In this document: piece after piece, positions 1 to 9,922 of the stretch | Layout: each line of letters begins with the position of its first letter | Numbering within the stretch: position 1 is the first letter of the stretch | NCBI RefSeq assembly: GCF_021532375.1 | Contig: NZ_JAKGAP010000027.1 | Coordinates: 1 to 64,000 of the forward strand | Origin: Paenibacillus alkaliterrae | GTDB taxonomy: Bacteria > Bacillota > Bacilli > Paenibacillales > Paenibacillaceae | Reading direction: 5' to 3' | Length of the DNA stretch: 64,000 bases | Program-made: the position numbers and the translations under genes | Notes under the pieces: generated by a model | Told to the model about the DNA's origin: nothing | Seen by the model: only the letters and a program-made list of their open reading frames with translations | Database searches by the model: none

Positions 1-51
1 GGGGATAGCCTAATCCATATATTTGCCCGTTAGGGTGAAGTTCTTAGGAAT

Positions 52-94
52 CCCCTTCTTCAAAAATCAATTGATTTTAAGAAGGGGTAGTTCA
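52..94. mobile_element. Hairpin resembling the right end of an IS200/IS605 element
   Basis: A long stem is formed by CCCCTTCTT (52-60) and AAGAAGGGG (79-87), with an AT-rich palindrome inside it, followed at once by TAGTTCA. Subterminal hairpins ending in GGGG-TAGTTCA are typical of right ends of IS200/IS605 (TnpB) elements. Any tnpB would lie upstream, outside the window, and all three forward frames of the first 50 bases contain stops. It could instead be a plain transcription terminator. Confidence 0.35.
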
Positions 95-140
95 AACTTT
101 GGCGGCTAAATCTCCAAAGCGGTTCGCCAGTTAGAAAATA

Positions 141-220
141 GAAATCCAACATAGACTCTGAAAGTGGCTGGTGTGAATGAAGTTAGTGTAGAAATTCAAC
201 ATAGGGTGCTCAAAGTGGCC
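141..220 (+). repeat. Two-unit intergenic repeat, about 50 bp per unit
   Basis: The motif GAAATYCAACATAG occurs at 141 and 191, each time followed by a version of CTNAAAGTGGC. The second unit is preceded by GAAGTTAGTG. The same GAAGTTAGTG...CCAACATAG pattern, with a 51-bp period, occurs on the opposite strand at 8713-8790, so copies of one family flank the large glucan synthase gene in inverted orientation. Confidence 0.55.
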
Positions 221-248
221 GCATTTGGATTTAACTGGGCGTTAACAA

Positions 249-3200
249 GTGAAAACGGCAAGGAAATTAATTAGTGACAAAGTAAATATCATAAAATTTT
301 TCCTTACGGGCATAATAATGGTTGGAATTATGACAACCATGCTCGTTTGGGGGATAAGGATGTTTTTACATAATGAACAGCTAAGGGAAGAAGCGCATCA
401 GCTTGCTTTAATTCATGACCCGTATTTGAAGCGGGCATCGTCGGGACGGTTATGGAAAGACCTTCAGTCCAATATGGACCGCTTGCGCGCATTCGCGGCG
501 GAGCTCCATGAGCATCGCGGCACATGCACGCAGCCGGCCGAGGAATGGCTGCTGGATAATGCTGAATTTATCGAAGGAGAAGTACTGACGGTCAAGACCG
601 ATCTGCCAAAAGAGACCGTAAGAACACTTCCTCATATTAGCAAGACGGGACAGCTGAGAGCGTTCGCGATATGCGATGATTACTTGAATCACACGGATGG
701 GCAATTGAACGAGGAATCCTTCACTACCTATATTCGGTCTTATCAAGAGGTTTCGGTTCTGACCAACGCGGAAGCGTGGATGCTGCCCGTCATGCTCAGG
801 ATTGCTGTCATTCGCCGGTTGTCGGATATTATGGGTATCGTGAGAGAGCGGAGATCCGTATGCGATACGGTGGAGCGGATGCTTTCCGGCATCAAGACAT
901 CGGAGCTGACGCCGGATCGGCTAAAGACAGTGCTGGAGGAGGCCGGGCAAGAAATGCCTCTGTCCGGGGCGATGATCGTGCATCTCGTCCAGCATTTGCG
1001 GGAGCATGCCGAGGATACGGCGAACATCGGAGAATGGCTAGTTTGTAAATTGGAAAACGGACCGGAAAGCATTGACTCGATTTTGTCCTTTGAGTATCAG
1101 CTTCAAGCTGGATTCCAAATGACGACAGGCAATCTCATTGGAAGCTTGCGCATGCTTTCGCGTTGGGACTGGAGTGTGATGTTCGAGGGGATCAGCTTGG
1201 TCGAGAGAACCTTGCGGGAAGAGCAAGCGGGCGACTACGCGCTTATGGATTTTGCCAGCCGGGATATGCTGCGGCATCGGGTGGCGAAGCTGGCCCTTCG
1301 GCTGAAGGTGCCGGAGAAGCTGATTGCCGCTCAGGCTGTTCATCTGGCTGATCGGGCCTATGCGGAAAGCGGCGTGGAGCGGGGCGGAGGCACGCCAACA
1401 CGTAAGGCGAATGCTGCCTTTTACTTATTAGAGCCTGGCGGCCTGTCCGCGCTTAGACAAGCTCTGAAGATGTGCGGCAAAACGGGTGCGCTGCCGGAAA
1501 TGAGCCTATTGCGCAGAGCAACCGGTACTTATTTTCAACTGCTGGGAGTTTGCTTTATTGGAGCTTTGATCGGTTTTTCGGCATGGATCGGCTGGCATGT
1601 CGGGGGAATGATGCTTGGAGGGGCGCTCGCCTTGCTGCTGCTTGCAATTCCTGCAAGTGAATGGGCGATTACGGCCGCACACTGGTTTATCGAACGGGTA
1701 AGAAGACCGGTCAGGCTGCTTCGTTACGATTTTTCTTCAGGAATACCGTCTGAGGCGAGCACGATGGTCGTCATGCCGGTCATTTGGTCGAGCGTCGGTG
1801 AAGTGAAGGCATTGACAGAGCGGCTTGAGCTCCATTATTTGGCCAATCGGGATCCGAATCTTCATTTTGCCATTCTGAGCGATTTCATGGATGCCGATTC
1901 GCAGCGGCTTGCAGAGGACGGGGAAATCGTAGAGGCCGCCAAAGCGGAGTTCAAGAGATTGAACCAAGAATATGCCGGAAGCTCCTTCCATTGGTTTCAT
2001 CGGGAGAGGCGCTGGAATCCGTCCGAGGGAACGTGGATGGGATGGGAGAGGAAGCGCGGCAAGCTGGTAGAGTTTGCCCAGCTATTGAAGGGGAAAAAGG
2101 ATACGAGCTACAACGAGGCAGAGGGTGAGCCGTCGGTGCTCGGCAGCCTCAGATACATTATAACGCTGGATGCCGACACGCAGCTCCCGCTTGAGAGCGC
2201 GCGCAGATTGATCGGCGCCATGCATCTTCCCTATAACCGGCCGAGAATGAATGCCGCGAGGACAAGAGTAGTAGAGGGCTACGGCGTACTTCAGCCAAGA
2301 ATCAGCATGAGTCTTGCCAGCGTACAGCGTTCAAGGCTGGCAGCGCTATGGTCATCCGAGCCTGGCGTGGATCCCTACGCGTTCGCGATTTCCGATCCGT
2401 ACCAGGATGCGCTGGGAATGGGGATTTTTACGGGGAAAGGGATATTCGACATCGATGTGTTTCATGAAATACTTTGTGACCGGATTCCTGAAAATCGGGT
2501 ATTAAGCCATGATTTGCTGGAGGGAGGAGTGCTGCGGGCCGGGTTAATTTCGGACATTGAATTAATTGATGATCACCCGGCGACGTTCCGTGCTCATCAG
2601 AAGAGACAGCATCGTTGGGTTCGCGGGGATTGGCAGTTGCTGCTCTGGTTATTGCCTAAAGCGCGCAATCGAAAAGGCGAGCTGCTCCCGATCGATCTAT
2701 CCCTATTAACTCGCTGGCAAATGCTCGATAATTTAAGGAGGAGTCTTCTCCACCCTGCGCTGATGGCCATCTTGTTGTTGGCCGTGCCTTTGCTTCCGGG
2801 CTCTCCTATCCGTTGGTTTGTTTTGGTACTGGCTACATTTCTTCTGCCCCTTTGGCGGCAGTGCTTGGCGTTGCCAGCTATGCTGCGAAATCCTCGCAGC
2901 TTATTCGTATCTTTGGGACAAGCAGGAGTAGCTTTAATTACGCTGCCTTTCCAAAGCGTAAGTATGCTGGATGCGATTGTGACAACGCTGTATCGACTGC
3001 TCATTTCGAAGCGTCGCCTATTGGAATGGACCTCTCAGGCCGAGGTCGAGCGAAGCGCGGGACGGCAAGGAACAAGAGGGCCGCTCGGGCTGTTCGGAGG
3101 TTATGCGCTGAGCCTCGTTTTTTTGGGGCTGTGCTTATGGAGCGGCGACGTCGCCGTTCAAGGAATCGGCGTGTTTTTGGCGTTCGTATGGTTATGCGCT

Positions 3201-6200
3201 CCGCTTGCGATAGCTTGGTTGGATCAGCCGCATTATCATGCTGCCGTTGCATTCACCGAGGAAGAGCGGGAGGAGCTTAACGGGCTGTCCCGGGAGATTT
3301 GGACCTTCTATGAGGATTATGTAACGGAGGGGGACAACTGGCTTCCGCCTGACAATGTGCAGTTTGAACCGCCTAACGGCGTGGCGCATCGGACGTCGCC
3401 TACGAACATCGGCTTGTATCTCTCTTGTATTTTGGCCGCCAGGGATTTTGGATTTATCGATACGGGAGGGTTTCTGGAGCGCTTGGAGAGAACGCTTGAT
3501 ACGATTGAGCGTATGGAGAAATGGGAGGGACATCTCTACAATTGGTATGATACGGAAACGTTGGCGCCGCTGCATCCGATCTACGTCTCTACGGTTGATT
3601 CCGGCAACTTCGCCGCTTGCTTGATCGTTGTCAAGGAAGGATTGATCGAATGGCTGAAGGCCGGTGATTCAGGAGACGAGCGGGATGATTTGCGCACAGA
3701 CGCGAGTCGCAGACAGGATCAATTTCAGGTTGCATTCGCTGAAGAAATCACGCCGGTTAACAGCTTATCCCGCCCTGGCAAAAAATCAGTAGCAGGAGAG
3801 GCGGCCCGAGGAGAACGCCTTGCCGCGCGCATGGAAGCTTTAATTCAAGGAACGAACTTCAGGCCGCTGTATGACCATAAAGCGAAGCTGTTCTCGCTTG
3901 GCTACAAAGTGACGCAGCAGCATCGCGAAACGGTGCTGTACGATTTAATGGCTTCCGAGGCTCGGCAAGCCAGCTTTATCGCTATTGCACTGGGGCAAGT
4001 GTCCGTATCGCATTGGAACGCGCTCGGGCGGACATTGACCAAAGCGGGTAAACGCCCGGTGCTGCTGTCGTGGTCGGGGACGATGTTCGAATATTTGATG
4101 CCTTGGCTGTTCATGCGCACCTACCGAAATACGCTGTGGGACAGCACGTATCGAGCCGTCGTAGATCGGCAAATCGAGTATGCGCGTCAGAGAGAGGTGC
4201 CTTTCGGCATTTCCGAATCGGGTTTTTATGCTTTCGACTACCGAATGAATTATCAGTACCGGGCGTTCGGCGTCCCTGGTCTTGGCTTCAAACGGGGACT
4301 TGAAGAGGATCTGGTTTTGGCTCCATACGCTACGATTATGGCGCTGCCTTTCGCGAAGCGCGAGGGCTTAAAAGCACTTAGCGAGCTGGAGCGGCTGGGC
4401 GGACGCGGCAAATACGGCTATTATGAGGCCATGGATTTCACACAGAAACGGATGCCCGAAGGAAAACGACATATGGTGATCCGCAGCTTTATGGCCCATC
4501 ACCAGGGGATGAGCATGCTGACGCTGTCCAACCTTCTCCTGCCTAAGACGATGTACGGCCGTTTCCATAGCAATAAGCAGGTCCGCGCGGCGGAGCTGCT
4601 CCTGCAGGAGCGAAATCCGGCCCATCCGAAATGGATCAGGCATCCGGCGATGCACCGGATCCATGGACCGGATAGAGGGAAGCTGCAGGATAAGGCGGAG
4701 GTAAGGCATTATTCGAACGCGCATTCCCGTATTCCGGAGTGCTGCGTGCTGTCGAACGGGACGTTCACGACCGTGCTGACGAACAGCGGAAGCGGGTTCA
4801 CCCGGTATGAGGGGTTGTCCGTATCGAGGTGGAGAGAGGATCCGGTTAGAGATCCTTGGGGCAGCTATATTTATGTTCGCGACCTATCGTCAGAGCGAAT
4901 ATGGTCGCCCTCATACCAGCCATGCATGGTTGAAGCGTCTGAGCAGAGCGTGCAGTTCCAACTGGACCGTGCCGCTTTCACGCGCGTGGATGATGATATC
5001 GCGACCAGTATGGAGGTGTGCGTTTCGCCGGAATGGAACGCCGAGGTGCGAAAAATTTCCTTGACGAACCTAAGTACGGAAACCAAGGTGCTGGAGGTAA
5101 CGACCTTCGTGGAGCTGGCACTGGCCGAGCCGATCGCGGACGATGCGCATACGGCCTTCAGCAAGCTGTTCATCCGGACGCAATACGATGAAGGCTCGGG
5201 CTGCCTGGTTGCCGGGCGAAGGCCGCGCGAGGCGAAGGATCGGATGTTATGGGCGGCACATTCGTTGATTGCGGAAGGGCATACGCTCGGCCCGATGGAA
5301 TTCGAGACGGACCGTGCGGCCTTTATCGGGCGCGGGCATACGCTTGCGGCGCCTCAGGGCATCCGCACGCGACTGCACGGCAAAACAGGCTCGGTCGCTG
5401 ATCCGGCTTTCGTCATGCGGCGGCGCATCCGGCTCGAGCCCGGGGAGCAGGTACACTTATTCGCGATAACTGCGGTGTCGGGAACGAGGGAGGAAGCGGT
5501 GGACATCGTTTCCAAGTTTACGAACGGGCAGGCGGTGGAAAGGACGTTCCAGCTGTCATGGAACCGAAGCCGGATCGAGCTTCGCAATCTGCAGCTTAGC
5601 CAACGCGAAGCGACGGCTTTCCAACAATTTGCCGGACAAGTATTATATACGCCGCCTTTGCGGAAGGAACGGAAGCAAAGCATAGGGGCAAACCGTAAAG
5701 GGCAATCGTCGTTATGGGCGTTCGGCATCTCCGGAGACCGCCCGATCGTTCTGGTTCATATCGACAATCGCAGCCATCTGCCATTTATCGTGAAGCTGCT
5801 TACCGGGCATGAGTACTTAAGGAGGCTCGGCCTTTCGTTCGATCTCGTCATTCTGAACGAATCGTCGGGGGGCTATCACCAGGATTTGCAGGAGGCGCTG
5901 CAGCGGGCAGTCGAGCATGGCGTTGACCGATTCGGCATGGGGTCGGCGGGCATACATGTCATCCCCGCGAATCAATTAGACGAAGAATCCGTCACTTTAC
6001 TGACTTCGGTTGCCCGACTCATCATGCGGGCGGGAGGCTCCAGCTTCATGGCGCAGCTGAGGCTGCCTCGGAGCGGGGAAGCGGCTGCTCTGCCGAAGGC
6101 GCTCGATACGAGCGAACTCAAAGAGAAGGTGAGCGTGGATTATCAGCATTCGGAAAGCTATGATACGAAGGACTGGCTGTTCTATAATGGCTGGGGCGGA

Positions 6201-8633
6201 TTCTCTCCGGATGGCAGAGAATACCGGATCGTGATCAAGAATGGGTGCCATCTCCCGGCACCGTGGATCAATGTGCTTGCTAACAAGCGCTTCGGTTCGC
6301 TCATATCCGAGTTGGGGAGAGGGTATACCTGGTGGCGGAACAGCCGGGAATGCAAGCTGACGCCATGGTCGAACGACCCGGTGCTGGACCCTCCGACGGA
6401 AATCGGTTTCGTGCGGGATGAGGAATCCGGAGAGAATTGGACGATGACGCCGTCCTCGATCTCCACCTCGTCGCCGTACTTGGTAACCCACGGATGGGGC
6501 TATTCGCGGTTTGATCATGAGCGGAGCGGAATCAAGCATGCGATGACCGTATTTGTACCGCTTGAGGAGCCTGTAAAGGTGATCCGGGTACAGTTGAAAA
6601 ATACGACCAGCGAGCGTCGAACCCTTTCGGTGACTTATTATGCGGAATGGGTAATCGGCGTTCAGCGTCAGGCGAATGCGCCTTATATCGTAACCGAGTG
6701 GGACGCTTCCGCGAAAATGATGACTGCTCGCAATCAGTATCAGGAAACGTTCCGTGACGCAACGGCTTTTTTAGGTATTTACGCTCAGCAGCCGAATAGC
6801 GGCCATTCTGCGGAAACGGCGGAGCTAAGCTGGACGTCGGACCAGGAGGAATTCATCGGCCGGAACGGGACGGCCGAGCAGCCGGCTGCTCTGGGACGCG
6901 AACGTTTATCGGGCAGGACCGGAGAAAGTTATGCTTCCTGCGGGGCTGTCCAGCATAAGCTGACGCTTGAGCCGGGCGAGGAGCGAATCCTATCTATATT
7001 ATTGGGCTGCGAAGCATCGAAAAACGCCGCAGCCAGCCTAGCTCAGAAGTACAGCCAAGACACTGCGTGCGAGCAGGCCTTGAGGGATGTCACCGATTTC
7101 TGGGAGGAAACATTGTCTCAAACCACGGTGTCGACGCCATCGCGCGAAATGGATGTGCTGCTCAATGGGTGGCTGCTGTACCAATCGCTGGCTTGCCGGA
7201 TTTGGGCGCGGACCGCTTTCTATCAAGCGGGCGGGGCTTACGGCTACCGCGATCAGCTGCAGGATTCATTGGCGCTGCTGCATACGATGCCGGAGATCAC
7301 GCGGTCGCAAATTTTGATCCACGCCTCGCATCAATACGAGGAAGGCGATGTGCAGCATTGGTGGCATGTGGAAACCGAGCGCGGCATTCGTACGCTGTTC
7401 TCCGATGATTTGCTCTGGCTCCCATATGCGGTTTCGCGCTATATCGAGCAGACGGAGGACCGGGACATCCTGCAGGAGACGGCTTTCTATATAACGAGCG
7501 AGCCGCTGCGGGAAGGCGAGCATGAGCGTTACGAGGAAACGAAGCGATCGACACAGAGCGGATCGGTCTATGAGCATTGCCTAAGGGCGATTGACAAAGC
7601 ATTGTCGCGCATAGGGGAGCATGGGTTGCCTCTAATCGGCGTCGGCGATTGGAATGACGGCATGAATCTCGTCGGGCATGGAGGGCGCGGCGAAAGCGTG
7701 TGGCTCGGCTGGTTTATTTGCGAGGTGCTGCAGCGGTTCGAGAAGATATGCAAGCAGCGCGGCGACAATGAGCGGGAAGCGGGATACCGCGAGTCGCGCG
7801 AACGGCTGGGCCTGGCGCTAAACGAGCATGCTTGGGATGGACAATGGTACCGCCGCGCCTTTATGGACGACGGGCAATGGCTTGGCTCCATCCATAATGG
7901 TGAATGCCGAATCGATGCAATCGCACAATCCTGGTCGGTCATTTCGGGAGCCGCTCCAAAGGACCGTGCCGTGCAGGCGATGCAGTCCTTCGACCGCGAG
8001 CTGGTGGATCGGGAGCTATCGGTCGTACGTCTGTTGACGCCTCCCTTTGATCTTACCGAGCCGAGTCCCGGTTATATTCAAGGATATCCGCCGGGCATTC
8101 GCGAGAACGGGGCGCAGTATACGCACGGAGTCTTATGGAGCATCATGGCCTGGAGTAAGCTGGGGCAAGGAGATAAAGCATTTGAGCTGTTCCATATGCT
8201 GAATCCGATCACGCATACCCGAACCGATCAAGAGGTGAAGCGATACGTTGGCGAGCCCTATGTTATGGCTGCCGATGTGTATACAGCAGAGCCGCATAGA
8301 GGGCATGCGGGCTGGACTTGGTATACCGGGGCTTCCGGCTGGATGTATCAGGTGGGGCTCGAATGGATTCTCGGCATTCGGCGGCATGGCAGTCGATTGT
8401 ACATCGATCCCCGTATTCCTTCCGAATGGCCGGGCTTTAAGGCAACGTATCGATTCGGGAAAGCGGACTATGCCATCACCGTTACCAGAAGGGCTCAGGG
8501 TGAAGACCATCCGGCCGGAAGGCTGCGTTTGGATGGCAATGAGGTCGAAATAACAGGAGATGAGGAGCCGGCAATCCCGAACGTTGAGCTGCATGATGAC
8601 GGCAAGAAGCATCAGGTGGAGTTAAGAATTTAA
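249..8633 (+). CDS. Cyclic beta-1,2-glucan synthase-like protein (GT84/GH94, NdvB type)
   Basis: This 2794-residue membrane protein has the modular order of cyclic beta-glucan synthases, which polymerise UDP-glucose, cyclise the chain and trim it by phosphorolysis. An N-terminal membrane segment lies near residues 17-37 and another hydrophobic pair near 430-475. The glycosyltransferase region (about 480-860) has DADTQLP near 640 and QHRWVRGDWQ near 787. A hydrophobic block (about 870-1010) and a glycoamylase-like domain (about 1270-1430) follow. The C-terminal GH94 region contains GVGDWNDGMN near 2465, where the family's catalytic aspartate sits. The GTG at 249 has little Shine-Dalgarno support; an ATG at 360 follows GGGGGATAAGG but would remove the first membrane segment, so 249 is kept. 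Related enzymes exist in Gram-positives, so the exact glucan linkage is uncertain. The gene stands alone and ends at a good terminator. Confidence 0.85.
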   Translation: MKTARKLISDKVNIIKFFLTGIIMVGIMTTMLVWGIRMFLHNEQLREEAHQLALIHDPYLKRASSGRLWKDLQSNMDRLRAFAAELHEHRGTCTQPAEEWLLDNAEFIEGEVLTVKTDLPKETVRTLPHISKTGQLRAFAICDDYLNHTDGQLNEESFTTYIRSYQEVSVLTNAEAWMLPVMLRIAVIRRLSDIMGIVRERRSVCDTVERMLSGIKTSELTPDRLKTVLEEAGQEMPLSGAMIVHLVQHLREHAEDTANIGEWLVCKLENGPESIDSILSFEYQLQAGFQMTTGNLIGSLRMLSRWDWSVMFEGISLVERTLREEQAGDYALMDFASRDMLRHRVAKLALRLKVPEKLIAAQAVHLADRAYAESGVERGGGTPTRKANAAFYLLEPGGLSALRQALKMCGKTGALPEMSLLRRATGTYFQLLGVCFIGALIGFSAWIGWHVGGMMLGGALALLLLAIPASEWAITAAHWFIERVRRPVRLLRYDFSSGIPSEASTMVVMPVIWSSVGEVKALTERLELHYLANRDPNLHFAILSDFMDADSQRLAEDGEIVEAAKAEFKRLNQEYAGSSFHWFHRERRWNPSEGTWMGWERKRGKLVEFAQLLKGKKDTSYNEAEGEPSVLGSLRYIITLDADTQLPLESARRLIGAMHLPYNRPRMNAARTRVVEGYGVLQPRISMSLASVQRSRLAALWSSEPGVDPYAFAISDPYQDALGMGIFTGKGIFDIDVFHEILCDRIPENRVLSHDLLEGGVLRAGLISDIELIDDHPATFRAHQKRQHRWVRGDWQLLLWLLPKARNRKGELLPIDLSLLTRWQMLDNLRRSLLHPALMAILLLAVPLLPGSPIRWFVLVLATFLLPLWRQCLALPAMLRNPRSLFVSLGQAGVALITLPFQSVSMLDAIVTTLYRLLISKRRLLEWTSQAEVERSAGRQGTRGPLGLFGGYALSLVFLGLCLWSGDVAVQGIGVFLAFVWLCAPLAIAWLDQPHYHAAVAFTEEEREELNGLSREIWTFYEDYVTEGDNWLPPDNVQFEPPNGVAHRTSPTNIGLYLSCILAARDFGFIDTGGFLERLERTLDTIERMEKWEGHLYNWYDTETLAPLHPIYVSTVDSGNFAACLIVVKEGLIEWLKAGDSGDERDDLRTDASRRQDQFQVAFAEEITPVNSLSRPGKKSVAGEAARGERLAARMEALIQGTNFRPLYDHKAKLFSLGYKVTQQHRETVLYDLMASEARQASFIAIALGQVSVSHWNALGRTLTKAGKRPVLLSWSGTMFEYLMPWLFMRTYRNTLWDSTYRAVVDRQIEYARQREVPFGISESGFYAFDYRMNYQYRAFGVPGLGFKRGLEEDLVLAPYATIMALPFAKREGLKALSELERLGGRGKYGYYEAMDFTQKRMPEGKRHMVIRSFMAHHQGMSMLTLSNLLLPKTMYGRFHSNKQVRAAELLLQERNPAHPKWIRHPAMHRIHGPDRGKLQDKAEVRHYSNAHSRIPECCVLSNGTFTTVLTNSGSGFTRYEGLSVSRWREDPVRDPWGSYIYVRDLSSERIWSPSYQPCMVEASEQSVQFQLDRAAFTRVDDDIATSMEVCVSPEWNAEVRKISLTNLSTETKVLEVTTFVELALAEPIADDAHTAFSKLFIRTQYDEGSGCLVAGRRPREAKDRMLWAAHSLIAEGHTLGPMEFETDRAAFIGRGHTLAAPQGIRTRLHGKTGSVADPAFVMRRRIRLEPGEQVHLFAITAVSGTREEAVDIVSKFTNGQAVERTFQLSWNRSRIELRNLQLSQREATAFQQFAGQVLYTPPLRKERKQSIGANRKGQSSLWAFGISGDRPIVLVHIDNRSHLPFIVKLLTGHEYLRRLGLSFDLVILNESSGGYHQDLQEALQRAVEHGVDRFGMGSAGIHVIPANQLDEESVTLLTSVARLIMRAGGSSFMAQLRLPRSGEAAALPKALDTSELKEKVSVDYQHSESYDTKDWLFYNGWGGFSPDGREYRIVIKNGCHLPAPWINVLANKRFGSLISELGRGYTWWRNSRECKLTPWSNDPVLDPPTEIGFVRDEESGENWTMTPSSISTSSPYLVTHGWGYSRFDHERSGIKHAMTVFVPLEEPVKVIRVQLKNTTSERRTLSVTYYAEWVIGVQRQANAPYIVTEWDASAKMMTARNQYQETFRDATAFLGIYAQQPNSGHSAETAELSWTSDQEEFIGRNGTAEQPAALGRERLSGRTGESYASCGAVQHKLTLEPGEERILSILLGCEASKNAAASLAQKYSQDTACEQALRDVTDFWEETLSQTTVSTPSREMDVLLNGWLLYQSLACRIWARTAFYQAGGAYGYRDQLQDSLALLHTMPEITRSQILIHASHQYEEGDVQHWWHVETERGIRTLFSDDLLWLPYAVSRYIEQTEDRDILQETAFYITSEPLREGEHERYEETKRSTQSGSVYEHCLRAIDKALSRIGEHGLPLIGVGDWNDGMNLVGHGGRGESVWLGWFICEVLQRFEKICKQRGDNEREAGYRESRERLGLALNEHAWDGQWYRRAFMDDGQWLGSIHNGECRIDAIAQSWSVISGAAPKDRAVQAMQSFDRELVDRELSVVRLLTPPFDLTEPSPGYIQGYPPGIRENGAQYTHGVLWSIMAWSKLGQGDKAFELFHMLNPITHTRTDQEVKRYVGEPYVMAADVYTAEPHRGHAGWTWYTGASGWMYQVGLEWILGIRRHGSRLYIDPRIPSEWPGFKATYRFGKADYAITVTRRAQGEDHPAGRLRLDGNEVEITGDEEPAIPNVELHDDGKKHQVELRI

Positions 8634-8650
8634 TCTTGTTAATAATTGAA

Positions 8651-8695
8651 AAAGGAGCTTTCCCGCTGCAAGAGCGGTGAGCTCCTTATTTTTTT
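8651..8695 (+). terminator. Rho-independent terminator of the glucan synthase gene
   Basis: AAGGAGCT and AGCTCCTT form the outer stem, CCGCT/AGCGG an inner one, and a T-rich run follows. It begins about 18 bp after the stop codon. Confidence 0.85.
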
Positions 8696-8712
8696 GCTCA
8701 CATTTTTCTGCA

Positions 8713-8790
8713 GGCGATTTCACCACTAACTTCGCGCTTCCGAGTCCGATCGGGCTCGCTATGTTGGATATCTCCACTAACTTCACGCTT
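8713..8790 (-). repeat. Inverted copy of the repeat at 141-220
   Basis: Read on the minus strand, GAAGTTAGTGG starts at 8784 and again at 8733, a 51-bp period. The first is followed by AGATATCCAACATAG, matching the copy at 141-220. The repeat sits directly upstream of a DUF3231 gene that has lost its N-terminal part. Confidence 0.55.
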
Positions 8791-8871
8791 TTGTTGATTC
8801 CCTTAAAACACTTGTAGACGATGAACCAACGACTCCCTTGCATGTTGGACATAAAGTGTGAAGTCCAAACG

Positions 8872-9201
8872 ATGCGGCTATCGGAGTTTCTGATTAAAGA
8901 AGGAATCCCACTCCCGCCTACATCGGAACCAAAGCCAAAATCCGAACACTATGACATTCCACTTGGTATTAAGCTTACGGATGATGAAATTGCAAATGTG
9001 CTGAGTCTGAAGACAGTTTCAACGGTAATATCTTGTGCTAGTGCCGCTTCCGCATCAATACGCACTGATGTAGGAGTAATGTTTACTCATTTTCTTTCCG
9101 AGAAGTTAAAATACAGTTCTTTTTTAAAAACCTTAACGCGCAAAGGCGGATGGATTAAAGTTCCTCCCTATTACATCCCAAACGGGCTTCCTCAACAATA
9201 G
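8872..9201 (+). pseudogene. DUF3231 family protein, N-terminally truncated remnant
   Basis: About 110 residues match the C-terminal part of DUF3231 proteins, ferritin-like spore-associated proteins usually about 165-180 residues long in bacilli. Visible family features are EGIPLPP near the start, DIPLGIKLTDDEIAN in the middle, and the ending GWIKVPPYY followed by a short tail. The first helices are missing; in their place is the repeat at 8713-8790. The frame is also open from an ATG at 8821, but those extra residues do not look like the family. No convincing ribosome-binding site is present. A short expressed paralogue cannot be excluded. Confidence 0.6.
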
Positions 9202-9222
9202 CAAGAAGTAATGATGATATCC

Positions 9223-9272
9223 GAAAAAGCCTAATTTCTCAGTTGGATAAACGAGAAATTAGGCTTTTTCCG
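9223..9272. terminator. Bidirectional terminator
   Basis: An 18-bp perfect stem (9223-9240 with 9253-9270) has a run of A on its left and T on its right, so it can work on both strands. It separates the DUF3231 remnant from the DUF202 gene. Confidence 0.8.
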
Positions 9273-9311
9273 CAGGGGCAGCTTCACTTTGCTTAAATGG
9301 AGGCAACGGTC

Positions 9312-9602
9312 ATGAACGAACATCCGGACGAGTCGAAATGGATTCAACAGCATTTGGCCAACGAAAGAACTTATCTGGCATGGATTAGGACCAGTATTAC
9401 CATAATGGGCTTGGGATTTCTGGCGGCAGGTATTGTTTTTCAATCCACGCCGTATGGTGAAGTTGGACATACGCTTGCGGCAATCGCAGGCATTTCCTCT
9501 GTGATGCTCGGTTTTATAATAATGGGCTTGGCGACCATGGATTATATGGTGAAACGAAGCGTCATCTACGCAAACCTTTCGCACTACAAGCTTGTTAGTT
9601 AA
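9312..9602 (+). CDS. DUF202 (YidH-like) membrane protein, truncated by an apparent frameshift
   Basis: The ATG at 9312 follows GGAGG by a normal distance and is preferred to an upstream ATG at 9297. The product has the DUF202 signature ANERTYLAWIRTS followed by two membrane segments. It stops after residue 96 at TAA (9600), but removing one T there restores a reading frame that encodes the expected third membrane segment and ends at TAG 9676-9678. The gene therefore looks like a recent one-base frameshift, or a sequencing error, of a protein of about 121 residues. Its function is unknown; DUF202 proteins are small integral membrane proteins. Confidence 0.65.
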   Translation: MNEHPDESKWIQQHLANERTYLAWIRTSITIMGLGFLAAGIVFQSTPYGEVGHTLAAIAGISSVMLGFIIMGLATMDYMVKRSVIYANLSHYKLVS

Positions 9603-9700
9603 GGTATTGTTCGCGGCGCTAGCGCTGATTAATGTGCTTTTAATAGGCTTGGTCGTTTTCTTATTCTTCGGACTATAGAGTTGTAGCTGCCGATCGGTCT

Positions 9701-9770
9701 CCTTCACCACCTTCTTCTTCTTCTTCTTCTTCTTCCTCCTCCTCCTCTTCTTCTTCATCATCATCATCAC
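9701..9770. repeat. Trinucleotide microsatellite (CTT/CCT/ATC)
   Basis: About 60 bases consist almost only of CTT, then CCT, CTT and ATC triplets. One minus-strand frame reads it as a poly-lysine/arginine run, but nothing around it resembles a protein, so I treat it as non-coding simple sequence. Confidence 0.8.
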
Positions 9771-9922
9771 GAACCCGGATTCTCTGCCATCACGCTCAAT
9801 TACAATCAAATGCCGGCCCCATGTTCGCTAACCTCAGTAAAGTAGTGCTTTCATCCGAAATGATACAATGGAAGCAATACCTCTGTTAGTAAACTACATT
9901 AATCGAAGAAGGCGGCGAAAGT

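Noticed and set aside
8821..8871. Upstream start for the DUF3231 remnant
   Set aside because: The extra residues do not match the family and no Shine-Dalgarno is present.
9231..9809. 192-codon minus-strand frame with a lysine/arginine run
   Set aside because: The run comes from the microsatellite and the rest is antisense to the DUF202 gene.
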